Shown here: positions 1 to 11,615 of the stretch, piece by piece
Position numbering within the stretch: position 1 is the stretch's first letter
Layout of the letters: each line of letters begins with the position of its first letter
NCBI GenBank assembly: GCA_015069295.1
Contig: SVIW01000003.1
Coordinates: 1-64,000 of the forward strand
DNA: 64,000 nt
Origin: Clostridiales bacterium
GTDB lineage: Bacteria; Bacillota; Clostridia; Christensenellales; Borkfalkiaceae
Direction: 5' to 3'
Position numbers and translations under genes: made by a program
The notes under the pieces: model-generated
Databases searched by the model: none
What the model saw: only the letters and a program-made list of their open reading frames with translations
What the model was told of the DNA's origin: nothing

Positions 1-73
1 ACATTTACCTCCACAATTTCTTTTGTAAAAATATACTATGACATAAGTATAGCACGAATTCGGAAAAAGTCAA
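1..73 (-). promoter_or_regulatory. Promoter and RBS of a minus-strand gene leaving the window
   Basis: On the minus strand TTGACT (68-73) and TATACT (46-51) are 16 bp apart. GGAGG (8-12) is followed by ATG at 4-2, so a gene probably starts here and runs off the left edge. The SD-to-ATG spacing of 3 is short, so the true start may lie just outside the window. Confidence 0.5.
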
Positions 74-106
74 GTCTTTTTGATAAATTGCATTCAAAAA
101 GAATTT

Positions 107-125
107 CAACGCGTACCTGCCTACC
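107..125 (+). repeat. CGTAC element copy
   Basis: Reads CAACGCGTACCTGCCTACC. It lies between the off-window gene promoter and the subtilase terminator, in a spacer with no other function seen. Confidence 0.6.
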
Positions 126-131
126 ATAAAT

Positions 132-160
132 AAAAAAGCAAGCCGTTTGGCTTGCTTTTT
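132..160 (-). terminator. Terminator of the subtilase operon
   Basis: GCAAGCC (138-144) and GGCTTGC (149-155) form a 7 bp stem with a GTTT loop, flanked by A6 and T5. It can act on both strands; on the minus strand it lies just after the subtilase stop codon. Confidence 0.8.
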
Positions 161-166
161 GCTTTT

Positions 167-2353
167 TTATTCTATCGGTTCCATAACAGACAAATACGCA
201 TACCACGCACTCGTTTCCGTCACACTGTCGATCAAGCTCTGTGCACAATAGAATCTGAATGAAGTCGCGGCTCCGCTGAAAACACCCGTTCCCACCGACG
301 GTAAAGCATCCCCCGTAAAGGTTACGCTAACAAGGTCGGGATTGTTTGCAAATGCTTGGTTCCCGATATATTGCAACCCGTCGCCGAGCTGAACCTCTGA
401 AAAATTCGTTCCCTTAAATGCATACATTCCTATCGAAACGATGGACGGTAATACCATTTCTCCAGACCAAAAACCAAGCGCATTAAATTTACTGCAATTG
501 TAAAATGCACCCGTCCCTATTGTTTGTATTGCCAAATCGCCAATATAGATTATCTCCGTTAAATTTGTCGCCCCGTAAAAAGCGTAATCACCAATATACA
601 ACAATGCACCGCCGACGTGTACAAACTCTAAGGAAGAACAACCCCAAAACGCACTATTCCCAATCGTAATCAACGCCCCCATATACGGTAGATTTTCCAA
701 AGCGCTGCAATCTTTAAACGCCTCGTCGTTTATTGTCGTTACTCCCGACATTCCCGTTACCGTTTGCAACGCCGTGCAACCTTGAAAAGCTTTCGAACAA
801 ATTCTCCAAACCGTAGCGGGGATTTCCACTTCCGTTATTTGCGTTTGTCCCGCAAAAGCACTAGTCCCTATGGAAACCACCGTCTTTCCGTCTATCGTTT
901 CGGGAATGGAAATTTCATCTAAAAGAGTAGCCCTTACAGTAGTAATTTCCACCTTGTCCGTGGCGAAATCGGAAACCTCATACCAATAATCTTCCAACGC
1001 CCCCAACGCGTTTAATTTTTTTACGGTGTGTTGCCCACCATTGGGCAAGGTAATTTGTATTGTATCCGCGCCCGCTAAAATTTTATCCTTTAACTCACTT
1101 GCCGTCAAAGTAGAGTCTTCTGCCAATAGCAATGCCGCCACCCCCGCCACGTGCGGTGCCGCCATAGACGTGCCTGATTTATAATTATAGCCCGTACTAC
1201 TTATTGAAGTTGGGACGGTACTGTAAATATTACCACCTGGGGCATATATAGAGACTGTGTTTATCCCATAATTTGAACTCGTCCTTCTCTCTCCATTACT
1301 ATTTAATGCCCCCACGGAAATCACTCTATCACTGAAATCATTATAACTAGCATTACTTTCATTACAATAATCTGACGGATAATGCGGATTGACATCCACA
1401 TCTTCCCCTTCATTGCCCGCAGAACATACAAATAATCCCGTATAATTTTTTATGGCTGCTTTATGCAAAGAAAACAAGATTCCGTTTGATGAAATCCCTA
1501 TACTATGGTTTAAAATGGGAATATTGTTATTAGTTGCCCAAACAATGGCTTTCACTATTGCTGCAATATTAACGCCCCATTGTTGAGAGTCTTCATTCCA
1601 TCTTGCTACTTGTAAAGGAACCAAAGAGACATTCCAATTTATTCCCGCAACACCTAAATCGTTATCGCCAACAGCCCCTATCGTTCCTGCAATATGCGTA
1701 CCGTGTCCAATCGGATCATCACTAGTTATACTGTTATCATTATGAAAATCCCAACCCGCAACTAAATTTGCACTTAAATCGGGATGATTGGCTATCCCCG
1801 AATCAATGATGCCCACCTTAACGCTGCTGTTACCCGTAGTAATATCCCAAGCTTGCGGCGCATTGATTCCGTTTGTCCCATTTAATCCCCACAGGTCTTC
1901 ATAAAAATCATCCTCTGGAACTTCCTCAAAGGAATCGTAATAATTGGGCGAAGCGCTTTCCACCCCCGTTATTTGTTCTACTTGATTTATAACTTCCAAC
2001 ACGTTTTCTTTAGAATCTATCGGCAAATGTAACTGCAATATCTGACAGAAGTTTTGCGTGTTTAGATATTCTTTATCGGTAATATCTCCCGTTATGTAGG
2101 TTAAATCTTCAATGGAAGAAATTTCAATATCGCCGAAAAAAGATTTGTCATATACCTTGTTGATTTCGCTCATTTCTTCGGTCATAACGACCAACACGCT
2201 TTTTCCGTCAAAATCTTGATCTATGCTTATTTCACTTGTAATACTATTTTCTTCTATCTCGTCGGCGGTTCCTATAATTCCTTGCACACCGAACGTAGAA
2301 GAAACTAAAAACGCGCTACATAATAATCCTAAAATAAACTTTTTATTTTTCAT
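167..2353 (-). CDS. Secreted subtilisin-like serine protease with C-terminal leucine-rich repeats
   Basis: A 728-residue S8 family peptidase. Residues 1-30 look like a signal peptide, 50-140 like an inhibitor prodomain. The catalytic domain (about 155-410) has Asp184 in GIIDSGI, His217 in HGTH, the oxyanion Asn314 in SAGNEG and Ser396 in [11 protein letters not shown], so it should be active. From about residue 490 there are BspA-type LRR_5 repeats of the IGxxAFxGCxxL kind, which in other proteins bind surfaces or proteins. RBS AGAGGA lies before ATG 2353. It follows the lipoprotein gene by 3 bp, so the two are co-transcribed. No LPXTG or other wall anchor was seen. Confidence 0.92.
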   Translation of the reverse strand: MKNKKFILGLLCSAFLVSSTFGVQGIIGTADEIEENSITSEISIDQDFDGKSVLVVMTEEMSEINKVYDKSFFGDIEISSIEDLTYITGDITDKEYLNTQNFCQILQLHLPIDSKENVLEVINQVEQITGVESASPNYYDSFEEVPEDDFYEDLWGLNGTNGINAPQAWDITTGNSSVKVGIIDSGIANHPDLSANLVAGWDFHNDNSITSDDPIGHGTHIAGTIGAVGDNDLGVAGINWNVSLVPLQVARWNEDSQQWGVNIAAIVKAIVWATNNNIPILNHSIGISSNGILFSLHKAAIKNYTGLFVCSAGNEGEDVDVNPHYPSDYCNESNASYNDFSDRVISVGALNSNGERRTSSNYGINTVSIYAPGGNIYSTVPTSISSTGYNYKSGTSMAAPHVAGVAALLLAEDSTLTASELKDKILAGADTIQITLPNGGQHTVKKLNALGALEDYWYEVSDFATDKVEITTVRATLLDEISIPETIDGKTVVSIGTSAFAGQTQITEVEIPATVWRICSKAFQGCTALQTVTGMSGVTTINDEAFKDCSALENLPYMGALITIGNSAFWGCSSLEFVHVGGALLYIGDYAFYGATNLTEIIYIGDLAIQTIGTGAFYNCSKFNALGFWSGEMVLPSIVSIGMYAFKGTNFSEVQLGDGLQYIGNQAFANNPDLVSVTFTGDALPSVGTGVFSGAATSFRFYCAQSLIDSVTETSAWYAYLSVMEPIE

Positions 2354-2356
2354 TTT

Positions 2357-2854
2357 TTATCCTCTTTTCCACATATATATTTTTTCACTACTGTATCCCG
2401 CGCTATAAAAGATAACTCCGTCTACCTCTGTCCAATATTCTTCCCAAACATCAAAATGCCCCTCGTTTAAATCCTCAAAAACAACGGCATAATATCCATT
2501 ATAGCAACCGTAATACTGCGTAATTTCATAGTTTGCATATCTTGGATTTTCCTCATCCGTCCTTGCTCTTTCCGCAAGATATTCTCGTATCTCCAAAGAA
2601 ATTTCTTCGCTTAATTCGCCTTTTTCAATGGGCACAAAATCTTCCCCTATCTCGTCGGGGTTATGTTCTGCATTGCCGCTATGATATGCAATATTTAACA
2701 ACGCGGTTCTGTCTATCCCGCCCGACTCGTATACTTCTTCCAAAGTATACATAGTTCCTTTATCCAACGGGCTTTCCTCGCCGCACCCGCCGATAGAAAA
2801 TATCGTGCAGAAAAGCAATATACCCGTCAACAATAATCCTAAAAATTTTCTCAT
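2357..2854 (-). CDS. Small lipoprotein of unknown function
   Basis: 165 residues starting with a lipoprotein signal peptide (MRKFLGLLL, then the lipobox IGGC with the lipidated Cys near residue 24). The mature part is acidic and rich in Tyr and Glu with no recognised domain. I chose ATG 2854 because AAAGGAGG stands 7 bases before it and the signal peptide begins there; an in-frame GTG 54 bases upstream (2908) also has an AGGAGG but would hide the signal peptide. First gene of an operon with the subtilase, so it may be a chaperone, inhibitor or anchor for it; that is inference only. Confidence 0.7.
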   Translation of the reverse strand: MRKFLGLLLTGILLFCTIFSIGGCGEESPLDKGTMYTLEEVYESGGIDRTALLNIAYHSGNAEHNPDEIGEDFVPIEKGELSEEISLEIREYLAERARTDEENPRYANYEITQYYGCYNGYYAVVFEDLNEGHFDVWEEYWTEVDGVIFYSAGYSSEKIYMWKRG

Positions 2855-2941
2855 AAAATTGCCTCCTTTATATCTTATTTCATTTTTTTCTTCTCTGCTC
2901 TCGTGCACGGGTCTTTTCCTCCTTTTTCCTTTTACACGCGC

Positions 2942-2970
2942 ATTATAACATAGGAAAGGCGCTTTGTCAA
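2942..2970 (-). promoter_or_regulatory. Promoter of the lipoprotein-subtilase operon
   Basis: TTGACA (2965-2970) and TATAAT (2942-2947) on the minus strand with 17 bp between: a perfect housekeeping promoter. The leader carries two AGGAGG motifs. Confidence 0.85.
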
Positions 2971-2996
2971 TAGGGGAATTAAAATCTGTAAACGAC

Positions 2997-3026
2997 AAAA
3001 ACGGCAGGTCTTTTACCTGCCGTTTT
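2997..3026 (-). terminator. gyrA terminator
   Basis: Perfect 9 bp stem ACGGCAGGT (3001-3009) / ACCTGCCGT (3015-3023), loop of 5, with A4 on one side and T6 on the other, so bidirectional. Confidence 0.8.
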
Positions 3027-3040
3027 TTATCGGTTTCCTT

Positions 3041-5656
3041 TTATTCTTCCGTTTCGTCGTTCGTTTCGTCGTCTAAAACGGGGGTATCTTCCAGCTCTTC
3101 CGCGCTATCGGCTTCGCCTGCAAGGTCTTCAGGAGAGAGGTCCGCCGCCGTTTCTTCGGGGGCTTGGGTTTCCGCTTCGTCGTCGCGTTCGGTAACGTCT
3201 ACCGTTGCCACGAGGCTGTCTTTAACGTTCATCACGCGTACGCCGCGGGTGCTTCTGCCGATACAGCTAATCGTGTCGGCGTGCATACGGATAATCGTGC
3301 CGCCCGTCGTGATAATCATAATATCGTCTGCGTCGGTTACCGGTTTCAAATTGACGAGATACCCCGTCTTTTCGTTGAACACGCCCGCCTTGATACCCTT
3401 ACCGCCGCGGCTTTGCAAACGGTAATCGTCAATCTTCGAGCGTTTGCCGTAGCCAAGCGAGGTAAGCGTGAACAAATCAAACGCGGGGTCAATCACCAGC
3501 ATATCGACCACGATGTCGTCCTTTGCAAGGGTAATCGCTTTTACGCCCTGCGTGCCTCTGCCCGTAGGACGGACGTCCGTTTCGCTAAAGCGGATACATT
3601 TCCCGCCGCGGGAAGCGATCAGCACTTCGTCCTCGCCCGTCGTAAACCGTACGGCAATCAGGCGGTCGTTTTCCTGTATCTTAATAGCGATTTTCCCGTT
3701 TTTGGGGATACGCTTAAACTCGTCGGTGTGCGTTTTCTTAATCAAGCCGTTTTCCGTCGCCATCACGAGATAGCCCGTGCCGCTTTCCAAAACAGGCAGG
3801 ACGGTTTCGATCTTTTCGCCCGGGTCAAGCTGCACGATATTGACGATGGCTCTGCCGCGCGCCGTGCGGTTGGCTTCGGGGATCTCGTAGCCCTTGACCG
3901 AATATACTTTGCCTTTCGAGGAGAACAGCAAAATCGGGTCGTGGGTACAGCAAACGAACATTTTTTCGACGTAATCCTCGTCCTTGGGTCTGTGCGCCGT
4001 AATGCCCTTGCCCCCTCTGCCCTGCGCCTTGTATTCGGCAACGGGAAGACGTTTGATATAGCCCGAATGGGTAATGGAGATCACGACGTCCTCTCTGTCG
4101 ATAAGGTCTTCGTCGTCAATGTTGCCGTAATCGACGGAAATTTCCGTCTTTCTCGGCGAGGGATATTTCGCTTTGATTTCCGTCAAGTCGTTTCTGATAA
4201 TTTCCAAAACTCTGCTTTCATTCGCAAGAATATCCTTCAAATCCGCAATCGTCGCGTGCAACGCCGCCAATTCTTCTTGTAATTTTTCTACTTCCAGCGA
4301 AGTCAGTCGCTGCAAACGCATTTCCAAAATCGCGTTCGCCTGCTTTTCGTCGAGCGTAAACGCCGTCGTCAAGCCCACGATCGCCGCGTTTTTGTCCGCC
4401 GAAGCTTTGATAATGCGGATAACCTCGTCCACGTTGGCAAGCGCAAGCACCAAACCTTCGTAGATGTGCGCGCGTTCTTCCGTCTTGTTGAGTTCGAAAC
4501 GGGTACGTCTTGTAATAACCTCTTTTTGGTGTTCGAGATAATAATACAAAATCTCTCTAAGGTTCAAGGTCTTGGGCTCGGTACCGTTTTCTACGAGCGC
4601 AAGCAAAATGATACCGTCCGAGGTTTGCAGTTTCGTCTTTTTATACAAAGTATTCAATACGACCTGCGCGTTGGCGTCTTTTTTACATTCGATAACGATA
4701 CGCATACCCTCGCGGTCGGACTCGTCGCGGATATCGGAAATGCCTTCGAGGCGTTTGTCGTTGACCATATCCGCAATCGTCTTGATAAGCTGCGCTTTGT
4801 TGACCTGATAGGGAATTTCGGTAACGACGATACGCGAACGGACGTTGCCGCCCGTGCCGTATTCCTCAATTTCGCATTTCGAACGGATAATGATACCGCC
4901 TTGCCCCGTTCTGTACGCGTTTTTAATCCCGCTTCTGCCCATAATGATACCGCCCGTAGGGAAATCGGGAGCGGGGATATATTCCATCAGCTCGTCCACC
5001 GTAATTTCGGGGTTGTCGATCATCGCAATCGTACCGTCGATAACCTCGGCAAGGTTATGGGGCGGAATATTCGTCGCCATACCGACGGCGATACCGTCCG
5101 AACCGTTGACGAGCAGGTTGGGATATCTTGCGGGCAAGACGGTGGGTTCTTCCTCGCTTCCATCGAAGTTGGGAATGAAATCGACCGTTTCCTTGTCCAA
5201 ATCTTTCAGCATTTCCGCCGCCAGCTTGGTAAGGCGGGCTTCGGTATAACGCATAGCCGCCGCCGAGTCGCCGTCCACGCTGCCGAAGTTACCGTGCCCG
5301 TCTACTAACGGGAAGCTGATGGTAAATTCTTGCGCCAAACGCACGAGCGCGTCGTAAACGGAGCTGTCGCCGTGGGGGTGGAATTTACCCATACAGTCCC
5401 CGACGATACGGGCGCATTTTCTATACGCTTTATCGTTGTAAAGCCCCATTTCGTGCATCGAATACAAAATTCTTCTGTGCACGGGTTTTAACCCGTCGCG
5501 AACGTCGGGAATGGCACGCGATTTGTTTACCGCCATTGCGTAGGCGATAAACGAACGCTTTAACTCGTCGTCGACCTCGACGTCGAGCATCTTGGTCATC
5601 GCTAGAGTCTTTTTAAATTCCTCTGTCAATTCGGGGCTGGTTTCTTTTTTAGCCAT
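3041..5656 (-). CDS. gyrA: DNA gyrase subunit A
   Basis: 871 residues. The breakage-reunion domain has the catalytic Tyr137 in AAMRYTEARL and the DVRDGLKPVHRRIL signature; the quinolone-resistance positions are the susceptible type (HPHGDSS with Ser98, Asp102). The C-terminal beta-pinwheel has a GyrA box of the form QGRGGKG, which with the adjacent gyrB argues for gyrase rather than topoisomerase IV. The tail is very acidic, as often in GyrA. Start: the first ATG (5662) is only 2 bases from AGGAG, while ATG 5656 has ideal spacing of 8, so I chose 5656. No clear own promoter; probably transcribed with gyrB through the repeat-filled spacer. Confidence 0.96.
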   Translation of the reverse strand: MAKKETSPELTEEFKKTLAMTKMLDVEVDDELKRSFIAYAMAVNKSRAIPDVRDGLKPVHRRILYSMHEMGLYNDKAYRKCARIVGDCMGKFHPHGDSSVYDALVRLAQEFTISFPLVDGHGNFGSVDGDSAAAMRYTEARLTKLAAEMLKDLDKETVDFIPNFDGSEEEPTVLPARYPNLLVNGSDGIAVGMATNIPPHNLAEVIDGTIAMIDNPEITVDELMEYIPAPDFPTGGIIMGRSGIKNAYRTGQGGIIIRSKCEIEEYGTGGNVRSRIVVTEIPYQVNKAQLIKTIADMVNDKRLEGISDIRDESDREGMRIVIECKKDANAQVVLNTLYKKTKLQTSDGIILLALVENGTEPKTLNLREILYYYLEHQKEVITRRTRFELNKTEERAHIYEGLVLALANVDEVIRIIKASADKNAAIVGLTTAFTLDEKQANAILEMRLQRLTSLEVEKLQEELAALHATIADLKDILANESRVLEIIRNDLTEIKAKYPSPRKTEISVDYGNIDDEDLIDREDVVISITHSGYIKRLPVAEYKAQGRGGKGITAHRPKDEDYVEKMFVCCTHDPILLFSSKGKVYSVKGYEIPEANRTARGRAIVNIVQLDPGEKIETVLPVLESGTGYLVMATENGLIKKTHTDEFKRIPKNGKIAIKIQENDRLIAVRFTTGEDEVLIASRGGKCIRFSETDVRPTGRGTQGVKAITLAKDDIVVDMLVIDPAFDLFTLTSLGYGKRSKIDDYRLQSRGGKGIKAGVFNEKTGYLVNLKPVTDADDIMIITTGGTIIRMHADTISCIGRSTRGVRVMNVKDSLVATVDVTERDDEAETQAPEETAADLSPEDLAGEADSAEELEDTPVLDDETNDETEE

Positions 5657-5757
5657 TTTCATTTCTCCTTATCAATCAGGCGAAGGTCTTTTTTGTGTTG
5701 TTTGGATTTATTTAAAACGGAGATACGCTCCATTCGCTTACGCTCGATCGGTATGAT
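5657..5757. repeat. gyrB-gyrA spacer, repeat family D copy
   Basis: The block from 5714 to 5756 (core GGAGATACGCTCCATTCGCT) recurs at 37801-37842 with only a few changes. No promoter for gyrA is evident here. Confidence 0.7.
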
Positions 5758-5796
5758 GCAAGATAATCTTGCAGCTAGTCTTATCTATCGTTCCGT
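5758..5796 (+). repeat. Repeat family B: 15 bp palindrome plus linker
   Basis: Perfect palindrome GCAAGATAATCTTGC (5758-5772), then AGTCTTATCTATCG and TTCCG. The same arrangement with a different palindrome occurs after ricT and after engB. Confidence 0.7.
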
Positions 5797-5814
5797 CGTA
5801 CTGCGACGTTTCGT

Positions 5815-5895
5815 GTCATTGCGAGGAGTGAAACGACGAAGCAATCTCTTTCCGTATAGAGATTGCCACGCCTACTATCGTAGGCTCGCAATGAC
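5815..5895. repeat. Repeat family C: 81 bp nested palindrome
   Basis: Outer arms GTCATTGCGAG (5815-5825) and CTCGCAATGAC (5885-5895), inner arms GCAATCTCT (5841-5849) and AGAGATTGC (5858-5866). This resembles REP/MITE-like elements seen in many bacterial genomes. A degenerate half copy lies at 45560-45584. Confidence 0.8.
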
Positions 5896-5933
5896 CGTAC
5901 GTTCGGTTACACGAAACGGATTAGATACGAGCA

Positions 5934-5998
5934 GTTCAAGGCGCGGCGAGGGCGCGTACAACTAGTACGTAACCGAGCCGCAACGCCGAAATGCGACG
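5934..5998. repeat. Repeat family E: GC-rich imperfect palindrome
   Basis: Arms of the GGCGCGGC...GCCGCAACGCC kind around GTACAACTAGTAC. The reverse complement (CGGTTAC...GCGCCCTCGC) is shared with the yidD-yidC spacer at 42801-42866. Confidence 0.6.
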
Positions 5999-6016
5999 TA
6001 TATAAACCGTTTCTTC

Positions 6017-6143
6017 GAAACTGTGGAGAAGGGTTGCAGATTGGAACAAAACACGCGGTTCTGCCCGATGGGAGTTTACAAGTCGTAAACGAGCAAGGGC
6101 AGGTTCCGTTTTTGTTTCAAGGTGCGCCCTTATACGCAGTTTC

Positions 6144-6146
<3 letters not shown>
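6017..6146. repeat. 130 nt imperfect hairpin directly after gyrB
   Basis: Outer arms GAAACTG (6017-6023) / CAGTTTC (6137-6143), then AAGGG / CCCTT, TTGGAAC / GTTTCAA, TGCCC / GGGCA and a terminal GTTTAC (6074-6079) / GTAAAC (6085-6090). The arms pair almost end to end with internal bulges. On the minus strand it begins at the gyrB stop codon. It may be a MITE-like repeat, a 3-prime UTR structure or an independent structured RNA; no promoter or T-tract was found. Confidence 0.6.
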
Positions 6147-8351
<2,205 letters not shown>

Positions 8352-8381
8352 TTAACGCGGGGGAATTTTTAATCGCAATAA

Positions 8382-8410
8382 TTGACATTTACTAAAAAAA
8401 TTGATATACT
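8382..8410 (+). promoter_or_regulatory. Promoter of the AraC-family regulator
   Basis: TTGACA (8382-8387) and TATACT (8405-8410), spacer 17. The predicted start of transcription falls at the RBS, giving a leader of only about 13 bases. Confidence 0.8.
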
Positions 8411-8429
8411 GTTTTTAGGAGAAAAAAAG

Positions 8430-9221
8430 ATGAGCTATTACGAGTACGTCGCCGACACAAAAAATTATTTCTTTTTCGAAAAGCAATCCGCCCCGATCGT
8501 CTACGCGCATTTCCACAGCGCCGTCGAATTCGCTTTCGTCGTCGAGGGCATACAAGAAGTGCTCGTCGGGGGCGAAAGGCGGATTTTACACGCGGGAGAC
8601 GCCTTTTTTGCGGACGGGTTCTGCGTACATTCGCACCTTGCCTCTAAAAACGCAAAGGTTGTGGCGCTCGTGGGGGACAGAGGATATTTCGAACCCATTT
8701 TTCAGCGGTTCGACGGGCGGCTGCCGCCGAAGTTTTTCCGCTTTGAGGATTTTGCGCTTTTGGACTTTTTGCTGGGAATTTGCTCGTTAAATTACCAAAA
8801 CCGCGAGGGCAGGTACGCAACGAACGAGGGTTGCGCGCAAATTATCGTCGGCGCCGTCGCCGAAAACGTGCCCTTTGTAAACACCCAACAAACCCGACAC
8901 GAACTTTTTATTTGCGACCTTTTGAAATATGCGGAAGAACATTTAAGCGAGGATTTATCCTTGGGCGCTTTGGCGAAAATTTTTGGGTATTCGCACGAAC
9001 ATCTCTCCCGCATTTTGCACAAATACCTTTTGGAGAATTGGAGCGTATATTTGGCGCGCTTGCGGGTAAGAAAAGCGGATAGGCTTTTAAAAAGCGATCC
9101 CTCGCTATCCGTGCTTGACGCCGCCCTGCAATGCGGCTTTAACAGTACCAATACTTTTTACCGTGCGTATAAAAAAGAATTCGGCGTCCCGCCGAAAAGA
9201 ATTAAAAATATCAATTTTTGA
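8430..9221 (+). CDS. AraC-family transcriptional regulator
   Basis: 263 residues. The N-terminal half (about 10-100) is a cupin-like sensor (HFHSAVEFAFVVEG, then a LHAGDAFF stretch). The C-terminal 100 residues hold the two helix-turn-helix motifs of AraC/XylS proteins: LSLGALAKIFGYSHEHLSRIL and the second ending LDAALQCGFNSTNTFYRAYK with the FG-x-P tail. Start ATG 8430 has TTAGGAG 8 bases upstream. It lies 78 bp before an oxidoreductase gene on the same strand and probably controls sugar or polyol use through it; the ligand is unknown. A CGTAC-element-like stretch lies inside at 8805-8822. Confidence 0.85.
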   Translation: MSYYEYVADTKNYFFFEKQSAPIVYAHFHSAVEFAFVVEGIQEVLVGGERRILHAGDAFFADGFCVHSHLASKNAKVVALVGDRGYFEPIFQRFDGRLPPKFFRFEDFALLDFLLGICSLNYQNREGRYATNEGCAQIIVGAVAENVPFVNTQQTRHELFICDLLKYAEEHLSEDLSLGALAKIFGYSHEHLSRILHKYLLENWSVYLARLRVRKADRLLKSDPSLSVLDAALQCGFNSTNTFYRAYKKEFGVPPKRIKNINF

Positions 9222-9299
9222 CATATTCTTGTTCGCATAAGGGAAGAAAAAGGAAAAAATATATTGTATAATAGTGTCAAATATTACGAGGAGTACACT

Positions 9300-10562
9300 A
9301 TGAGCAAGAAAATTTACACCGTTGCTATATTGGGAATCGGCGCGCGCGGCGCGGACGCGTACGGCGAACTTATCAATCAGGCAAAGGACCGTTTTGACAT
9401 CGTTTCCCTTTGCGATTTAAGAAAGGAACGCTTAGAACGTTTCAGCAAGCATTTTGGCGTGCCTGCCTGCGCTTGCTTTGATAACGAAGAGGAATTTTTT
9501 AAAGAAAAACGCGCCGATTTGTTGTTGGTTGCCACACAGGATAGAGACCACGTACGGCATTGTTTGAAAGGGTTCGCCCTCGGTTACGACATTATGACCG
9601 AAAAGCCCTTGACGGACAAAAAGGAAGAATGCGAGGCTTTGTTGAACGCGCAAAGAAAAAGCGGAAAAAAAGCGCTCGTTTGCCACGTGTTGCGGTATGC
9701 GCCCGCCTTTTTGAAAGCGGCGGAGTATATTGACCAAGGCGCGATTGGGAAATTGGTTGCCATCAACGCGCTCGAACGGGTCGAATTCGCTCACCAGTCG
9801 CACAGCTACGTGCGCGGGAACTGGAGAACGACGAAGGAAGCCGCGCCGATGATTTTGGCAAAGTGCTGCCACGATTTAGACCTTTTGCAGTATTACGCAA
9901 AATCCAAATGCCGCAGCGTATCCTCCGTCGGGGATTTGGTGCATTATAAAAAAGAAAACGCGCCCGAAGGCGCGACGGCGCGTTGTATTGACTGCCCGCA
10001 TATTGATACCTGTGTGTTCAGCGCGAAAAAGCATTATCTCGATAAATGGAAATCGGTCGGCTGCCCGGAAAATATGTGGCCCTTCTGCGTAGTTGCCAGC
10101 GCGCCCGTTACGGAAGAAAAACTGCAAGAAGTGCTGAAAACTTCGCCGTACGGCAGATGCGTATACTTCTGCGATAACGACGTGGTTGACCATCAGTTGA
10201 CGAATATCGTCTTCGAAAACGGCGTAAAAGCCTCCCTTACGATGACGGCGTTTACCGCGACGGGCGGGAGAAGATATCATTTCTTCGGCACGGCGGGCGA
10301 GCTGATTTTAGAAGAGGCGGACGACACGATTACTTTAAAGCCTTTCGGCAAGGAAAGCCAAATTATCTCTCTTGCCAACCTGACGGAAAACGGCTACGGC
10401 CACGGCGGCGGCGACGCAGGGCTTATCAACAGCTTATATGCTATGCTTTCAGGCGAGGCAAGCGAGGTTACTTCTTTCGACGCTTCGGTAGAAAGCCATT
10501 TGATGGGGATCTGCGCGGAAGAATCCCGCTTGAAAGGCGGCGCGCTTATCTATCTTCGCTAA
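9300..10562 (+). CDS. Gfo/Idh/MocA-family NAD(P)-dependent oxidoreductase
   Basis: 420 residues. The Rossmann domain starts with GIGARGADAYGEL and carries the family's EKPLT motif near residue 100, where the Lys binds substrate. The middle has a Cys-rich stretch (CIDCPHIDTC, then PENMWPFC) seen in a subset of this family and perhaps metal-binding. Members oxidise or reduce sugars, inositols and their derivatives; the substrate cannot be read from sequence. Start ATG 9300 has GAGGAG 7 bases upstream. A TATAAT at 9267 could give it its own transcript, though the -35 is poor. Confidence 0.88.
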   Translation: MSKKIYTVAILGIGARGADAYGELINQAKDRFDIVSLCDLRKERLERFSKHFGVPACACFDNEEEFFKEKRADLLLVATQDRDHVRHCLKGFALGYDIMTEKPLTDKKEECEALLNAQRKSGKKALVCHVLRYAPAFLKAAEYIDQGAIGKLVAINALERVEFAHQSHSYVRGNWRTTKEAAPMILAKCCHDLDLLQYYAKSKCRSVSSVGDLVHYKKENAPEGATARCIDCPHIDTCVFSAKKHYLDKWKSVGCPENMWPFCVVASAPVTEEKLQEVLKTSPYGRCVYFCDNDVVDHQLTNIVFENGVKASLTMTAFTATGGRRYHFFGTAGELILEEADDTITLKPFGKESQIISLANLTENGYGHGGGDAGLINSLYAMLSGEASEVTSFDASVESHLMGICAEESRLKGGALIYLR

Positions 10563-10576
10563 GCTGAAAAAATACA

Positions 10577-10608
10577 AAAACTCCGTTGCGTTTTTGCAAC
10601 GGAGTTTT
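10577..10608. terminator. Bidirectional terminator between the oxidoreductase and dus
   Basis: AAAACTCCGTTGC (10577-10589) / GCAACGGAGTTTT (10596-10608), a perfect 13 bp stem with loop of 6, T-rich on both strands. It serves both convergent genes. Confidence 0.9.
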
Positions 10609-10612
10609 CTTT

Positions 10613-11557
10613 TTACAAATCTTTAAAAGCCTCGCAGGCAATCGTCCAAACCTCGTCGGGAGTAGCGGCTTTAAAGAGTCGGTCTTTAAATGCCGCCGCG
10701 CCGCGCACACCCTTTAAATAGAACGCCGCCATTTTGCGCATAAATACGGTCGTGAAGCGTTCGTCGCATACCTGCCTAGTCCATTTTAGCTGTTTTTCAA
10801 ACATAGCAAGCTTACTCTCGGTAGGCGTTGCCGTCAAAGCGCAAAAAATTTGCGGGTCAAACAACGCCGCGCGCGCGACCATAACGCCGTCCGCGCCCGT
10901 TTCCTTTATAAGCCGTTCGGCATCCCCGCCAGAAAAGACTCCGCCGTTGGCGATCACGGGGATTTGCACCGCGCGCTTCGCCGCCGCTATCTCCTTATAA
11001 TTTACTTCGCCCGCATACACCTTGTCTTTCGTTCTGCCGTGGACAGTAATCAAGCTCGCGCCCGCCCCTTCCATACGCTTGGCAAACTCCGCCGTTATCA
11101 ATTTTTCTTCCGTAATTCCGATACGGAATTTCACCGTGATAATCTTGCCGCTTTTTACGCATTCTTTCACGATTTCCTCGGCAAGAACGGGATTTTCGAG
11201 CAGCGCGCTGCCCTCGCCGTTTTTATAAATTTTCGGCACGGGGCAGCCCATATTGATATCGATAATCGGGAAAGGCGCAAGGGCGGGATTTTCACACGCC
11301 GCGCGCATAATTTCCGGCTCGCTTCCAAAAATCTGCGCCGCGCACAGCCCCTCGTTTTCGTCGGTGTACAGCAGGGATTTCGTGTTTTCGCTGTCGTATT
11401 TTAACCCCTTTGCGCTGACCATCTCGCTAAAGCAAAGCCCTGCACCGTAGCCGTGGCAAAGCCGCCGCATCGCATAGTTGGTATATCCCGCCAAAGGAGC
11501 GAGAAATACGTTGTTTTTTATTTGGATATTTCCTATCGTTATAGGCGTTAAACGCAT
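10613..11557 (-). CDS. dusB: tRNA-dihydrouridine synthase
   Basis: 314 residues, a TIM-barrel FMN enzyme that reduces uridines in the tRNA D-loop. Motifs: FLAPLAGYTNYAMRRL at the start, the catalytic Cys in DINMGCP, VKFRIG, the ITVHGRT signature and IANGGVFS / DGVMVARAAL at the phosphate site. Start: an in-frame GTG at 11566 has no SD, while ATG 11557 has GGTGG 5 bases before it, so I use 11557. That GGTGGCAGGTATG stretch belongs to a CGTAC element. It follows mazG by 58 bp on the same strand. The DusB label rests on overall similarity. Confidence 0.9.
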   Translation of the reverse strand: MRLTPITIGNIQIKNNVFLAPLAGYTNYAMRRLCHGYGAGLCFSEMVSAKGLKYDSENTKSLLYTDENEGLCAAQIFGSEPEIMRAACENPALAPFPIIDINMGCPVPKIYKNGEGSALLENPVLAEEIVKECVKSGKIITVKFRIGITEEKLITAEFAKRMEGAGASLITVHGRTKDKVYAGEVNYKEIAAAKRAVQIPVIANGGVFSGGDAERLIKETGADGVMVARAALFDPQIFCALTATPTESKLAMFEKQLKWTRQVCDERFTTVFMRKMAAFYLKGVRGAAAFKDRLFKAATPDEVWTIACEAFKDL

Positions 11558-11574
11558 ACCTGCCACCGTTGTTT
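11551..11574 (+). repeat. CGTAC element at the dus start codon
   Basis: AACGCATACCTGCCACCGTT on the plus strand; its complement contains GGTGG and the ATG used by dus. Confidence 0.5.
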
Positions 11575-11615
11575 AAGTAATAAGTAAGAGTGAAAAACGA
11601 AAAAGTAAGGAAGGA
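11575..11615. repeat. Simple AGTAATAAGTAAGAGTGAA stretch
   Basis: This degenerate repeat between mazG and dus is the reverse complement of the longer TTATTAC / TTCACTTTT tract at 37865-37930. Confidence 0.4.

Noticed and set aside
3164-4282. 372-codon open frame antisense to gyrA
   Set aside because: Lies fully inside gyrA and resembles no protein; a shadow frame.
10613-11566. GTG 11566 as the dus start
   Set aside because: No Shine-Dalgarno; the GTG is part of the SD (GGTGG) for ATG 11557.
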